Made by a program: the position numbers and the translations under genes. Positions 34,931 through 43,939 of a stretch of 64,000 bases of DNA are shown here, one piece after another. The notes below the pieces were generated by a model. It was not told where the DNA came from. It did not search any database and was given only the letters and a program-made list of their open reading frames with translations. Source of the DNA: an uncultured Acidobacteriota bacterium. Lineage in GTDB: Bacteria; Acidobacteriota; Blastocatellia; Pyrinomonadales; Pyrinomonadaceae. The first letter of the stretch is position 1. Each line of letters begins with the position of its first letter. Location of the stretch: positions 1-64,000 of the forward strand of contig CALMAH010000014.1 in NCBI GenBank assembly GCA_937859595.1, in the 5' to 3' direction.

Positions 34931-36424
34931 ATGGAGATCACGACCCCGCCCGGAGCAAACAGGATGCTCCTAATGAACACCCTGGCATTCACCGTCTGCT
35001 TTGCGGCGTGGATGCTAAACGGCGTTCTTGTTACGTTCCTTTCGATAAATCAGGTCTATCCGTGGTCGGCTACCGAGATCGGGTGGCTAATGGGGATCCC
35101 CGTCCTGACAGGTTCCGTCTTTCGGCTGCCTGCGGGAATGCTCACGGACAAGTATGGCGGGCGGCCCGTGATGACCGCAACCTTGATCCTCTGCGCGATC
35201 CCAATGTATCTGCTTTCAGTCGTAGATTCGTTCTGGGGATTCGCTTTGTGCAGTTTTGGGTTTGGACTGGTCGGGGTCAGCTTTTCTATAGGGATCGCCT
35301 ATACGTCGGTTTGGTTCCCGAAGCATAAACAGGGGCTTGCACTGGGAATTTTTGGTGCGGGCAATGCAGGTTCTGCCCTGACCACGCTGATCGCTCCGAC
35401 GCTCCTAAATTCTTTTACCGACCACGGTGCTTTCGTGGATGGCTGGAGATCGCTGCCGATCGTATATGCAAGCGTTCTGCTGCTGATGGGTATCGTTTTC
35501 TATCTCACGACCACGAACAAGAAACCGCTCTCGAGCGCAAAGACCTTCGTCGAACAGCTTGAGCCGCTTAAGAACATTCGCGTATGGCGGTTCGGGCTCT
35601 ACTATTTTCTCGTGTTCGGCTGTTTCGTTGCGTTTTCTCAATGGCTGGTGCCTTACTTTGTGAACGTCTATTATCTGCCGCTCGTAACGGCCGGCTTCCT
35701 CGCCTCGCTTTTTAGCTTCCCGTCCGGCGTTATAAGGGCACTCGGCGGTTGGATGAGCGACCATTTTGGTGGCCGAAAGGTGATGTATTGGGTGCTGGGC
35801 TCCTCTGTGGCCCTGTCACTTCTGTTGATGGTGCCGAAAATGGAGATCACATCGCCTGGCAAGGGTGTCGTGGCTGAACGGGACGGGGTTGTTTCTGCCG
35901 TCAACGAGAGATCGATAACCGTCGGCGATAAGGTGTATCCGTTGGTCCCGAGAAGCCTTGCGGAAGCACCGCACGAAGAGGGCATTCTCGTGTTTCCGAC
36001 GAAGGATAGCTGGCAGGAACCGTCGGTCGAGGTCGGACAGGAGGTAAAGCGGCGAGAGCTTTTGGCCAAAGGTATAACGAAGATCTACTTTCAGGCGAAT
36101 GTCTGGATATTTGCCTTCCTCGTAATGGTGCTGGGCATCGTCTGGGGCATCGGCAAGGCCGCGGTTTACAAACACATTCCGGAGTATTTTCCGGAGGAGG
36201 TCGGTGTCGTTGGCGGAATGGTAGGAGTTCTCGGCGGTCTCGGCGGCTTTTTCAGCCCGATAGTTTTCGGATACTTGCTCGATACCACCGGACTCTGGAC
36301 AAGTTCGTGGATGTTCATGTTCTTCCTGTCTGCCGTTTGCCTGTTTTGGATGCACGCGGTGATACAGAAGATGATGCGCGGCCGAGAACCGGAACTGATG
36401 AGAAAAATGGAGGAGCACCCATAG
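34931..36424 (+). CDS. NarK-family nitrate/nitrite transporter with an inserted extra domain
   Basis: A 497-residue MFS transporter. GLVGVSFSIGIAYTSVWFP and GAGNAGSALTTLIAPTL are the two nitrate-signature regions of the NarK/NasA group. About 85 residues (roughly 302-386) are inserted between membrane helices in the C-terminal half. They read like a barrel-sandwich (lipoyl-like) domain (SPGKGVVAERDGVVSAVN, then VEVGQEVKRRELLAKG). I use the ATG at 34931; a GTG at 34904 and a later ATG at 34964 preceded by GGAG are alternatives. Confidence 0.85.
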   Translation: MEITTPPGANRMLLMNTLAFTVCFAAWMLNGVLVTFLSINQVYPWSATEIGWLMGIPVLTGSVFRLPAGMLTDKYGGRPVMTATLILCAIPMYLLSVVDSFWGFALCSFGFGLVGVSFSIGIAYTSVWFPKHKQGLALGIFGAGNAGSALTTLIAPTLLNSFTDHGAFVDGWRSLPIVYASVLLLMGIVFYLTTTNKKPLSSAKTFVEQLEPLKNIRVWRFGLYYFLVFGCFVAFSQWLVPYFVNVYYLPLVTAGFLASLFSFPSGVIRALGGWMSDHFGGRKVMYWVLGSSVALSLLLMVPKMEITSPGKGVVAERDGVVSAVNERSITVGDKVYPLVPRSLAEAPHEEGILVFPTKDSWQEPSVEVGQEVKRRELLAKGITKIYFQANVWIFAFLVMVLGIVWGIGKAAVYKHIPEYFPEEVGVVGGMVGVLGGLGGFFSPIVFGYLLDTTGLWTSSWMFMFFLSAVCLFWMHAVIQKMMRGREPELMRKMEEHP

Positions 36425-36439
36425 ATCGGTGCATTGCAT

Positions 36440-37783
36440 ATGGCTACCTGGCTTGAAAAATGGGAACCCGAAGATAACGAATTCTGGGAAGCGGAAGGCA
36501 AGAGCCGCGCTTGGAAGACACTGACCGTTACTACGATGACGCTCATCGTGTCGTTCGCGACGTGGTTCATGATGAGCGCCATTGTCGTAAGGCTTCCCGC
36601 CATCGGTTTCACTTTCACGCAGAACCAGCTTTTCTGGCTCGCGGCGATGCCGGGTTTGGCCGGCGGCACCTTGAGGATCATCCATACGTTCCTCGTTCCG
36701 ATATTCGGGACTCGGCACATCATAACAGTCGCGACGCTCATCAAGCTGCTTCCCTGCATCGGCATCGGTCTGGCCGTAATGGACCCGAACACGCCCTATT
36801 GGGTATTTTTGGTTCTCGCGTTTACCGCAGGTTTTGGAGGCGGCGACTTCTCGTCATATATGCCCAGCACGAGTGTTTTCTTTCCCAAAAGGCTTCAAGG
36901 CACCGCGCTGGGCATTCAGGCCGGCCTCGGCAACTTCGGTGTCAGCCTGGCTCAATTCCTTACCCCTTTCGTCATCACGTTCGCGATGGCCGGCGGGGCT
37001 CAGACGCTGACCAAACTAGACCCTCAGACAAAGGAAGTGGTGGCCACCGGCGACATTTGGCTGCAGAATGCGGCGTTCATTTACGTGCCGTTTCTGCTTG
37101 TCTTCGCCGTCCTCGCATGGTTCCTTCTCAAAAGTGTGCCGATCAAGGCCTCATTCCGAGAGCAGCTCGACATCTTCAAGGACAAACACACGTGGTTTTG
37201 CACGATCACATATATGATGACCTTTGGCGGTTTCTCAGGTCTCTCGGCGGTTTTCCCGTTGCTTATTGCCACTCTCTACGGTCGGTTTCCTAACGCGCCA
37301 GATCCCCTAACTTATGCCTTTTTCGGCCCGCTGATCGGTTCCGCAAGCCGGATCGTTTTCGGGTTTGTGGCCGACCGCGTCGGCGGAGCCATCCTCACCC
37401 ATATATGCGGTATCGCTATGACTCTGATCACCGTAGGAATGATCTTCCTCGGGCTGTTCTCGCCGACCTCTCTTGACCAGTTTCCGCTTTTCGTCGGGAT
37501 GATGTTGTCGCTCTTCTTTTTCACCGGTATGGGCAATGCGGCAACATTCCGTCAATATCCGATCATCTTCGGGGCAAATGCACGCCAGGCAGCTGGCGTC
37601 ATCGGTTGGACCGCAGCCGTCGCGGCTTACGGCCCGTTTGTCTTTTCTGTGGCGATCGGCAGCGTGAGTGCTTCATTCGGCCATCCGACGCCATTTTTCT
37701 ACGGCCTCACAGCCTTTTTTATCTTCGCGACCGCCATCAACTGGTGGTTCTATACCCGCAAGGGCTGTGAACGCCCGAGCTAA
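36440..37783 (+). CDS. NarK-family nitrate/nitrite transporter
   Basis: The 447-residue MFS protein has 12 membrane helices and the nitrate signatures GFGGGDFSSYMPSTSVFFP and GIQAGLGNFGVSLAQFLTP, close to the antiporter-type NarK of enterics. It starts 15 bases after the other transporter gene. The pair may divide the work between proton-coupled nitrate uptake and nitrate/nitrite exchange, as in fused or paired NarK1/NarK2 systems; that split is inference. Confidence 0.88.
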   Translation: MATWLEKWEPEDNEFWEAEGKSRAWKTLTVTTMTLIVSFATWFMMSAIVVRLPAIGFTFTQNQLFWLAAMPGLAGGTLRIIHTFLVPIFGTRHIITVATLIKLLPCIGIGLAVMDPNTPYWVFLVLAFTAGFGGGDFSSYMPSTSVFFPKRLQGTALGIQAGLGNFGVSLAQFLTPFVITFAMAGGAQTLTKLDPQTKEVVATGDIWLQNAAFIYVPFLLVFAVLAWFLLKSVPIKASFREQLDIFKDKHTWFCTITYMMTFGGFSGLSAVFPLLIATLYGRFPNAPDPLTYAFFGPLIGSASRIVFGFVADRVGGAILTHICGIAMTLITVGMIFLGLFSPTSLDQFPLFVGMMLSLFFFTGMGNAATFRQYPIIFGANARQAAGVIGWTAAVAAYGPFVFSVAIGSVSASFGHPTPFFYGLTAFFIFATAINWWFYTRKGCERPS

Positions 37784-37796
37784 GGAGGTTACAGAG

Positions 37797-39308
37797 GTGA
37801 ACGTCAGATCGAGTTCGACTACCGTGCTATTTTCGTTGGTGTGGCTTTTTTGCGGTATTACGTGGGTCGCCGCTCAAGGTCCCGCAGGCCCGGCCGATAA
37901 AGTAACCGATACCGTCAAGGAGCGTTCTTCGGAAAGCGACAAGATCAGTCGGTTAGAAGACCAGATCGAGGCCATGCAGCGCCAGTTGGATGAGCTAAAG
38001 GCCATGGTCAGAGATCTGACCGAGCAGAAGGCGAAAGATGGTAAAGACGAACTGGCCGGAAGTTCGCAAGGCCGGTCCGAAACATACGTTGCTGAGAAGC
38101 CGGTTCCATCCTCTGTACCGCCTTTACCCCAGGAAAAACGGGAACTGGGGATCGATCTTGGCCACGCAAGGCTTACACCCTATGGTTCGATCTACTTTAA
38201 TGCGTTCAGCAATTCGGGCGGGACCAACAATGCCGATGTGCCGCTTTTCGCCACGCTGGCCGGCCGGGGCGGCACCGGAGCTAGCCTCAGACAAACGCGG
38301 CTGGGTTTGCGGCTGGACCGTTTCAGGATCGGCAATGCGAACGCCACTGCCGTTCTTGAGACCGATTTCTTTGGTGGATTCCCGTCCGTCGGCATAGGTG
38401 AGAACTTTGGCGTTGTGCGGCTACGGCTGGCGAACGTTAGGCTTAATTGGGAACGGACCTCCTTGACCGTCGGCCAGGACTGGTCACTTTTTGCGCCTTC
38501 AAATCCGACCTCGCTCGCCGCCGCAGCGATTCCGCAATTGGCCGCTTCGGGAAACAACTGGGCCCGCCTTCCTCAGGTAAAGATCGAGCACAACTTGAAT
38601 AGCAGCCTGGCACTTCAATTTGCAGTGGCGGCACAACAAACCGGCGACTCCGCGACAAATGCTCCCTTTTTTCTCCAGCCAAATTCCGGATCGGCGGCCC
38701 GCATCCCGTTTTTACAGGGCCGCGTCGCCTACTCTCGACCGAGCATGCTCGGTACCGGTAGTCCCGGATCCGTTGCTCTTTCCGGACACTATGGCCGTTC
38801 CCGGGTCTTGATCGGAACCCCCGCGGTCCGTCATGATATAGATTCTGTCGGTGTCGCCGCCGACTGGGCTTTGCCTTTGCACAAACGGTTGCGTCTGACT
38901 GGCGAGGCATTCTTCGGACGGAATCTCGCAGGATCCCAGGGCGGGATCTTTCAGGGCTACAACACCGAATTCGCGTTGATGAGCGGTTCGGATCTCGTCC
39001 CGGGCGGTGTCCGGGGCATAGCGACAAGGGGCGGCTGGATCCAGGTCGGTTTTACGCCGGCAGTTCTGCGCGACCGATTTTCTCTCTACAGCTCTATTGG
39101 TATCGACGACCCTCGAGATCGGGACCTGGTAACGATCGTTCCAAGGGATCTTCGAACAAGAAATCTGACTTACGCATTCGATGCGATCTACAAGGTCACG
39201 CCGCAGTTCTCGATCGGAGCCGAGTACCGAAGGTTTTGGTCCACTTGGACCCTTTCGGGCCGCCGGACGAACAACCACGTAAATCTCGGGGCGGTTTATA
39301 GCTTCTAA
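37797..39308 (+). CDS. Outer-membrane porin with N-terminal coiled coil (DcaP-like)
   Basis: From the GTG at 37797 (GGAGG upstream) the protein has 503 residues: a signal peptide, a coiled coil at about residues 45-80 (ISRLEDQIEAMQRQLDELKA), then a beta-barrel-like region beginning ARLTPYGSIYFNAFSNS and ending in the outer-membrane-type terminal VNLGAVYSF. This resembles DcaP/OprP-type porins. Its position after two nitrate transporters suggests anion uptake across the outer membrane. Confidence 0.75.
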   Translation: MNVRSSSTTVLFSLVWLFCGITWVAAQGPAGPADKVTDTVKERSSESDKISRLEDQIEAMQRQLDELKAMVRDLTEQKAKDGKDELAGSSQGRSETYVAEKPVPSSVPPLPQEKRELGIDLGHARLTPYGSIYFNAFSNSGGTNNADVPLFATLAGRGGTGASLRQTRLGLRLDRFRIGNANATAVLETDFFGGFPSVGIGENFGVVRLRLANVRLNWERTSLTVGQDWSLFAPSNPTSLAAAAIPQLAASGNNWARLPQVKIEHNLNSSLALQFAVAAQQTGDSATNAPFFLQPNSGSAARIPFLQGRVAYSRPSMLGTGSPGSVALSGHYGRSRVLIGTPAVRHDIDSVGVAADWALPLHKRLRLTGEAFFGRNLAGSQGGIFQGYNTEFALMSGSDLVPGGVRGIATRGGWIQVGFTPAVLRDRFSLYSSIGIDDPRDRDLVTIVPRDLRTRNLTYAFDAIYKVTPQFSIGAEYRRFWSTWTLSGRRTNNHVNLGAVYSF

Positions 39309-39332
39309 GGGCATCTAACCCCAGCCTATCGG

Positions 39333-40022
39333 TCATCCGGCGAGTTCACGGAGCCCTTCGGTGGACACTACCACTATTTTCCGCTTTTCAATATTTATAA
39401 CACCCCGTTCGTGGAGCTTCCTGACGTTCCGGATGGCGGCCTCAAGCGTTAGCCCCGCCATTTCTGCAATGTCTTGCCGCCTTAGCCTTACGGTAAAGGG
39501 AGTTTTGCCGCCCTCGCCGTCGACTAATGACAAGATGACGCCTGCGATTCGCGACTCTGCCGAAGCCGTGGCGAAGATGTTCAGCGTTTCCGAACGATCC
39601 CGCAAGATCCCGCAGGCTCGCCCCAAAATAAACGAAGAGAATGACGGCGACTCACTCATTATCTCGAGAAATCTCGCCCTCGGAAGAAAAAGTATGGTTG
39701 TCGGCTCCATTGCTACGGCAGTCGATGGGAATGCCTTGCCGTCGAGTGCCGGCGGTATCGCAAAGGCCTCCCCGCTTTGGAATGTGCCGATGATGATCTC
39801 CTTTCCGGGCTCCGGGTATCTGACCATTTTCACCTTTCCGCTTTTCACTATCGGAAGCCGGTCGGCCGTTTGCCCCTCGGAAAAGATGATCTGGCCCGAA
39901 GTGTACGAATTGGATGAACAGGCTGCGATGATCTTTGCCGCAATTTCCTTGTCTATGTATTCGAGCATGAAAACCAACGATTCGACGAGATCGTCATTCT
40001 CCTCTCGGCCCAATTGTACCAC
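39333..40022 (-). CDS. Crp/Fnr-family transcription regulator
   Basis: The 229-residue protein has an N-terminal cyclic-nucleotide-binding fold (SGQIIFSEGQTADRLPIVKS, FQSGEAFAIPPAL) and a C-terminal winged helix (RRQDIAEMAGLTLEAAIRNV). It lacks the N-terminal Cys cluster of FNR, and the phosphate-binding Arg-Ser/Thr motif of CRP is replaced by FPSTAVA. It is thus closer to the Dnr/NnrR/HcpR kind of heme or NO sensor; this is inference. It is the last gene of the ScdA operon and the likely regulator of the palindrome at 43046-43065. Confidence 0.88.
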   Translation of the reverse strand: MVQLGREENDDLVESLVFMLEYIDKEIAAKIIAACSSNSYTSGQIIFSEGQTADRLPIVKSGKVKMVRYPEPGKEIIIGTFQSGEAFAIPPALDGKAFPSTAVAMEPTTILFLPRARFLEIMSESPSFSSFILGRACGILRDRSETLNIFATASAESRIAGVILSLVDGEGGKTPFTVRLRRQDIAEMAGLTLEAAIRNVRKLHERGVINIEKRKIVVVSTEGLRELAG

Positions 40023-40050
40023 CCGAACTAATGCCGGAACACGGTGATCG

Positions 40051-41424
40051 TCATCGCATTGATAAAAGAATATCTTGAATGTCCATTTCCGTCGTGTCGG
40101 GATTAATAAAACAAAATCTCGTTACCGTCTCGGTGTTGCCGCCCCTCAGCCACTTTGTCGGAGCCACCAGAGCAAATCCCCGCTTGTGATTCTCCAGGGT
40201 CCATCGAACATAGTCATCATGGCCCCAGCCCTTTCTCCTGAACAACACGATCGACAGGCTCGGTTCGCGCACCAGTTCGACGTGCTCAAGCTCGTCCACC
40301 ATTCGGCCGGCGATCCGCGCAAGCTCGATTCCCCGCTCTATCGCCTGTGTGTAGCGTTCAGTACCGTGCATCGCAAGTGAGAACCAAAGCGGAAGCCCGC
40401 GTACCCGGCGCGTAAGCTGGATCTGATAGTCAGCAGGGTTAAATCCGCGATAGTTGTCGTCGTAAAAGATATCCAGATAGGAGCCGCCTTGCGTGTGGGC
40501 CTTTTGCGCAAGTTCGGGCTGGCGGTAGATCACCGCACCGCAATCATACGGCGAAAAAAGCCATTTATGAGGATCAATGGTTACACTGTCGGCCGTCTCG
40601 ATCCCATTGAACTGATCACGCACCGAGGGCGCCGCAAGAGCACCTCCGCCGTATGCCGCGTCCACGTGAAACCAAAGCCCGTTTTCTCGACTGATCTGTC
40701 CGATCGATGCAAGGTCGTCTATTATGCCGGCGTTCGTGGTGCCTGCGGTCGCGACCACCGCAAAGACGCGTCCTCGCTCTTTCGGTGCCATCTCATCCAG
40801 CGTTGTTTGCAGCATCGGGCCTTCGAGACGACCGTCGATGTCGATGATCTTCACATCCGCGTCGATCACCTTTGCCATTGCTTTTACCGAAGAATGCGCT
40901 CCGGCAGAGGTGACCACAATGCCGCGTCGATCATTGCGCGCATGGTCATTCTCTCGCCAGGCTTCGCGCGCGGTCACCATTGCTGAAAGATTGGCTTCGG
41001 TACCGCCGCTGGTGAACACGCCGAAGGCTCCCGCCGGGAGTCCCGTTAGCTTGACAAGCCACCTCATCGCCTCATTTTCGGCGAAGATGCAACCCGCGCC
41101 CTCTAGCCAGAAGGCTCCGTGAACGCTTGCAGCAGACGTTACAAGATCGAACATCACAGCCGCTCGGGTCGGCGACGCGGGTACAAAGGCGAGATGCCTC
41201 GGATGGTCGATTGGGACACTCGCTTTCTCCAGCACATCCCGGAACAACCGGAAAGCATTTTCCCCGCCGATACCTTTTGGCGTGATCGTTTCACCTACGA
41301 TCTCACGAAGTTCCTTTTCACTTTTTGGCAGGCCAAGGTGCGGCGAGCGGTCGGTTATGCGATGTATCGCATATTTCATTACGTCGAGCGTCATCTCGAC
41401 CAGGTCGATGTCAATTTCATGCAT
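40051..41424 (-). CDS. Group II pyridoxal-phosphate-dependent decarboxylase
   Basis: The 457-residue enzyme has the PLP lysine in TIDPHKWLF (Lys287), the cofactor Asp in HVDAAYGG (Asp255), and SAGAHSSV with the ring-stacking His. The overall pattern matches aromatic-L-amino-acid/glutamate-type decarboxylases. The substrate cannot be told from sequence. It overlaps the radical SAM gene by eight bases and is followed after 28 bases by the Crp/Fnr gene, an unusual place for an amino-acid decarboxylase. Confidence 0.88.
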   Translation of the reverse strand: MHEIDIDLVEMTLDVMKYAIHRITDRSPHLGLPKSEKELREIVGETITPKGIGGENAFRLFRDVLEKASVPIDHPRHLAFVPASPTRAAVMFDLVTSAASVHGAFWLEGAGCIFAENEAMRWLVKLTGLPAGAFGVFTSGGTEANLSAMVTAREAWRENDHARNDRRGIVVTSAGAHSSVKAMAKVIDADVKIIDIDGRLEGPMLQTTLDEMAPKERGRVFAVVATAGTTNAGIIDDLASIGQISRENGLWFHVDAAYGGGALAAPSVRDQFNGIETADSVTIDPHKWLFSPYDCGAVIYRQPELAQKAHTQGGSYLDIFYDDNYRGFNPADYQIQLTRRVRGLPLWFSLAMHGTERYTQAIERGIELARIAGRMVDELEHVELVREPSLSIVLFRRKGWGHDDYVRWTLENHKRGFALVAPTKWLRGGNTETVTRFCFINPDTTEMDIQDILLSMR

Positions 41425-42217
41425 AGGTAATCGATCCGAAGGGTCTATCGAAGGGCGTGACCACTGTCAAACCAGTCATCCCCGCGATCTCTCTGCCGAT
41501 ACGTGAAGCCTCGCTCTCTGTTATTGTCTTGAGCTTTCGGTTCCAGATGCCTGCCTCCTCGAGGTTCCCCCGAGCCTCTATTTTCCACTCGGTCGGGATA
41601 GGACGGAGCGGAAGGTTTATTTGTATCTCATCCGGACGTATTTCTGAATAAAGGCATGCGAGTTGTTCCAGCTCATTCGGCGTAGGCGCCGCTAACAGCA
41701 TCGTCTGGATACCGAGAGAACCGTCGTACTCCGCACGAAGCTGCTTTATCCCATTTACGATAGTATCCAGTGTTATGCCGCCGACCGGTCGGTCAACCCT
41801 GGCCAAAACATCATTCGACCAAGCATCCAGCTTACAGAACACTTTGTGGGCCGCGGCAAGATCATCACGCACGTCCTCCCGCCACAGCAGCGACGAATTC
41901 GTTAGAACTGCTACCGGTTTGCCCGTCAGCTTTTTGACGCTAGTTATGGCCTGGCCGAGATTCAGGGCGAGCGTCGGCTCGCCACTGCCCGAAAAGGTCA
42001 CCACATCCGCAGTTTGCCAGTCTGATCGCTGCAGGTCATCAAGGACCTTTTCGCTTGTGACAAAGATCGAGCGCTCGCTCGTTAGAACGTCGATCTTGCC
42101 AAGCTGGCAATAGACGCAATCAAATGAGCAGATCGAATCCACGCACAGCAGATCGATCCCCAGTGATCTCCCGAGTCTCCACGAATCGACCGGCCCGTAA
42201 ACCGTACTGTTCACCAT
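41417..42217 (-). CDS. Radical SAM protein of the COG0731 (TYW1-related) group
   Basis: From the ATG at 42217 the protein has 266 residues and begins TVYGPVDSWRLGRSLG, the usual start of this family. The iron-sulfur Cys are in ICSFDCVYCQLGK (CxxxCxxC). VVTFSGSGEPTLALNLG is the SAM-binding GGE-like motif. A GTG 30 bases upstream is an alternative start. Family function is unknown in bacteria. It lies 36 bases downstream of the ScdA stop and overlaps the decarboxylase gene. Confidence 0.82.
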   Translation of the reverse strand: MVNSTVYGPVDSWRLGRSLGIDLLCVDSICSFDCVYCQLGKIDVLTSERSIFVTSEKVLDDLQRSDWQTADVVTFSGSGEPTLALNLGQAITSVKKLTGKPVAVLTNSSLLWREDVRDDLAAAHKVFCKLDAWSNDVLARVDRPVGGITLDTIVNGIKQLRAEYDGSLGIQTMLLAAPTPNELEQLACLYSEIRPDEIQINLPLRPIPTEWKIEARGNLEEAGIWNRKLKTITESEASRIGREIAGMTGLTVVTPFDRPFGSITYA

Positions 42218-42253
42218 TGACCTCGACCTCATGTTCCGGCATCTCACGCCGGG

Positions 42254-42991
42254 TCAATTCGACCACATGGCCATCGCAGCCTTTTCCACCTCAACTGCCT
42301 TGGGAAAGAGCACGTTGTTCTCCAGATGGATGTGCTCGTGCAAGTCCCGCTGCAGATGTTCGATCCGGAACATTAGCCCGGCAAAGCTCGGACATGCGTC
42401 CGGCGGGACCACATAGCCTCCGGTAAGATCGCTCATTCGCTGAAGCATTTCACCCGCATGGTCATGTTCGGCCATCATCATCCTAACCGGATTTTGCACT
42501 GTGCCAAAGGGCGGTAGCGGCATCGGCAGCCCATTCTCCCGGCTTCGGACCATTGCGAGAACGAACGGAAATAGTATCTCCTCCTCGCGCATCATGTGCG
42601 TCATGAGTTCCGTTGAAAGCTCCGCAAAGATCGACCTCACCTCGTGCAGCTCCGGATGTGCGTCGCCGTGTACCCTTACGACCTTTTCGACCAGCGGGGC
42701 GAGGCTGGAGATCTCCTTTTTGGTAAAGACGTGGTGCTTTTCCAGAATATGATCGATGATCTCCGGGATCCCTGCGTCGCCTATCCAGTCCTCACGCGGC
42801 ATCGACCCGTCAAGTAGTTCGTCCAGCCTGCGTCCAACCTCTTCATAGTTCGCGCCGGCATGCGAACATGCCTCCGCAAGCGGACGCCGTCCGCCGCAGC
42901 AATAGTCGATCTTGAACTCTTCGAATACCCTTGTTGTCTCCGGGTTTTTCAATGCTATTTCTCTGACAGTCATTTCATTTGTGATATTCAT
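42254..42991 (-). CDS. Iron-sulfur cluster repair di-iron protein (ScdA/YtfE/RIC family)
   Basis: The 245-residue protein has an N-terminal DUF542 domain with the Cys pair FKIDYCCGG and a hemerythrin-like domain with ligands in ILEKHHVFTKKE, HMMREEEILFPF, AEHDHAGEML and HIHLENNVLFP. RIC proteins restore iron-sulfur clusters damaged by NO. It is the first gene of the four-gene minus-strand operon and is preceded by a palindrome at 43046-43065. Confidence 0.93.
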   Translation of the reverse strand: MNITNEMTVREIALKNPETTRVFEEFKIDYCCGGRRPLAEACSHAGANYEEVGRRLDELLDGSMPREDWIGDAGIPEIIDHILEKHHVFTKKEISSLAPLVEKVVRVHGDAHPELHEVRSIFAELSTELMTHMMREEEILFPFVLAMVRSRENGLPMPLPPFGTVQNPVRMMMAEHDHAGEMLQRMSDLTGGYVVPPDACPSFAGLMFRIEHLQRDLHEHIHLENNVLFPKAVEVEKAAMAMWSN

Positions 42992-43045
42992 ATTACCTCC
43001 AGAAGTGGTCCCAAGGTGCTATTATCTGGCAAGGCGTCCGGAAGG

Positions 43046-43065
43046 AATATGATCCGGGTCATATT
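43046..43065. promoter_or_regulatory. Crp/Fnr-type operator between the ScdA operon and mobA
   Basis: AATATGATCCGGGTCATATT is a 20-bp inverted repeat with nine of ten arm positions matching. Its core TATGA-N6-TCATA has the exact geometry of Crp/Fnr-family sites (TGTGA-N6-TCACA). It lies 55 bases upstream of the ScdA start and 22 bases upstream of mobA, and a Crp/Fnr regulator is encoded in the ScdA operon. Confidence 0.6.
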
Positions 43066-43086
43066 TGGCCCCGGCTTTGGCAGAAG

Positions 43087-43710
43087 ATGCGAAATATTGG
43101 CGGATACATACTCGCAGGCGGGAAGAGCAGCCGTCTCGGGTCACCAAAGTGGAGGACGGCGTTAGGCGGTCGGAGGCTTGTCGATATTGTCGCGGCCGCA
43201 ATGGCTCCGGTCGTGGCTCCGCCTATTACCTTGGTCGGCGATCTGGGCGACGATCCATCAGGCTTCCGACTGATCCGCGACACGATGGTTGACGGGAAAT
43301 ACCCGGCTGTCGCCGGCCCGCTCGTCGGACTGCTCTCGGCGATCGAAGATTCGCGCGATCCGTGGATAGCCGTTCTCGCATGTGATCTGCCTTTTGTGCG
43401 CAGCGAATTGATAGCCGGTCTCGTGTCTCTGATCGACGACAACGCAGATGCTATCGTTCCTGTCCAGCCGGATGGTCGGCTTCAACCGCTTTGTGCGGTT
43501 TATCGGAAGAAAACCTGTAACCAGGCCATTCTAGACCAGTTAAGCACCGGCCGCAGCAGCATGCTCTCGCTCCTCGACCTGATCACCGTCCGCAAATTAG
43601 AACCGGTGGAATATGTCGGTTTGGAGGGTTCTGAACGCTTCTTCTTCAACGTGAATACACCGGAAGACCTGGCGACAGCCCGGACTATTTTTGAAACACC
43701 GCCCGCATGA
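43087..43710 (+). CDS. mobA: Molybdenum cofactor guanylyltransferase
   Basis: The 207-residue protein has the GTP-binding signature YILAGGKSSRLGSPK, AVLACDLPFV and the late FNVNTPEDLATA segment. It attaches GMP to molybdopterin to make the MGD cofactor required by the nitrate reductase in this window. It is divergent from the ScdA operon and shares its palindromic control region. Confidence 0.93.
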   Translation: MRNIGGYILAGGKSSRLGSPKWRTALGGRRLVDIVAAAMAPVVAPPITLVGDLGDDPSGFRLIRDTMVDGKYPAVAGPLVGLLSAIEDSRDPWIAVLACDLPFVRSELIAGLVSLIDDNADAIVPVQPDGRLQPLCAVYRKKTCNQAILDQLSTGRSSMLSLLDLITVRKLEPVEYVGLEGSERFFFNVNTPEDLATARTIFETPPA

Positions 43711-43939
43711 CCCGGCGGCCGCGATCGTGATCGCAACAGTTCATATCCTGCATCCCATTTAGTAATCTGGATAAAACCCGGATCCCGCGTTAGGTGTTTT
43801 CGTTTGTTTTTGCATCTATGTGTGCTTGGCGTTTTTGCGTGAGATCGACGTAATGTTTTAAGCCAGGTCTGAAAGGTTTGTGGAAGCAAGGAGCGAAACA
43901 CATTACAGGGTCCTTTTAGTGTTTGATCTGGTCGAAAAG
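43711..43939. other. Leader region before the first TonB receptor
   Basis: AT-rich, non-coding. A short palindrome GCGATC-GT-GATCGC occurs at 43721-43734, just after mobA. I see no cobalamin riboswitch or other recognised leader element. Confidence 0.4.

Noticed and set aside
35816-36718. 300-residue minus-strand reading frame
   Set aside because: It lies antisense to the two NarK genes, has shadow-like composition rich in His, Arg and Glu, and has no family features.
43711-43939. Cobalamin riboswitch before the TonB receptor
   Set aside because: The conserved B12-box and the GCCACTG segment are absent.
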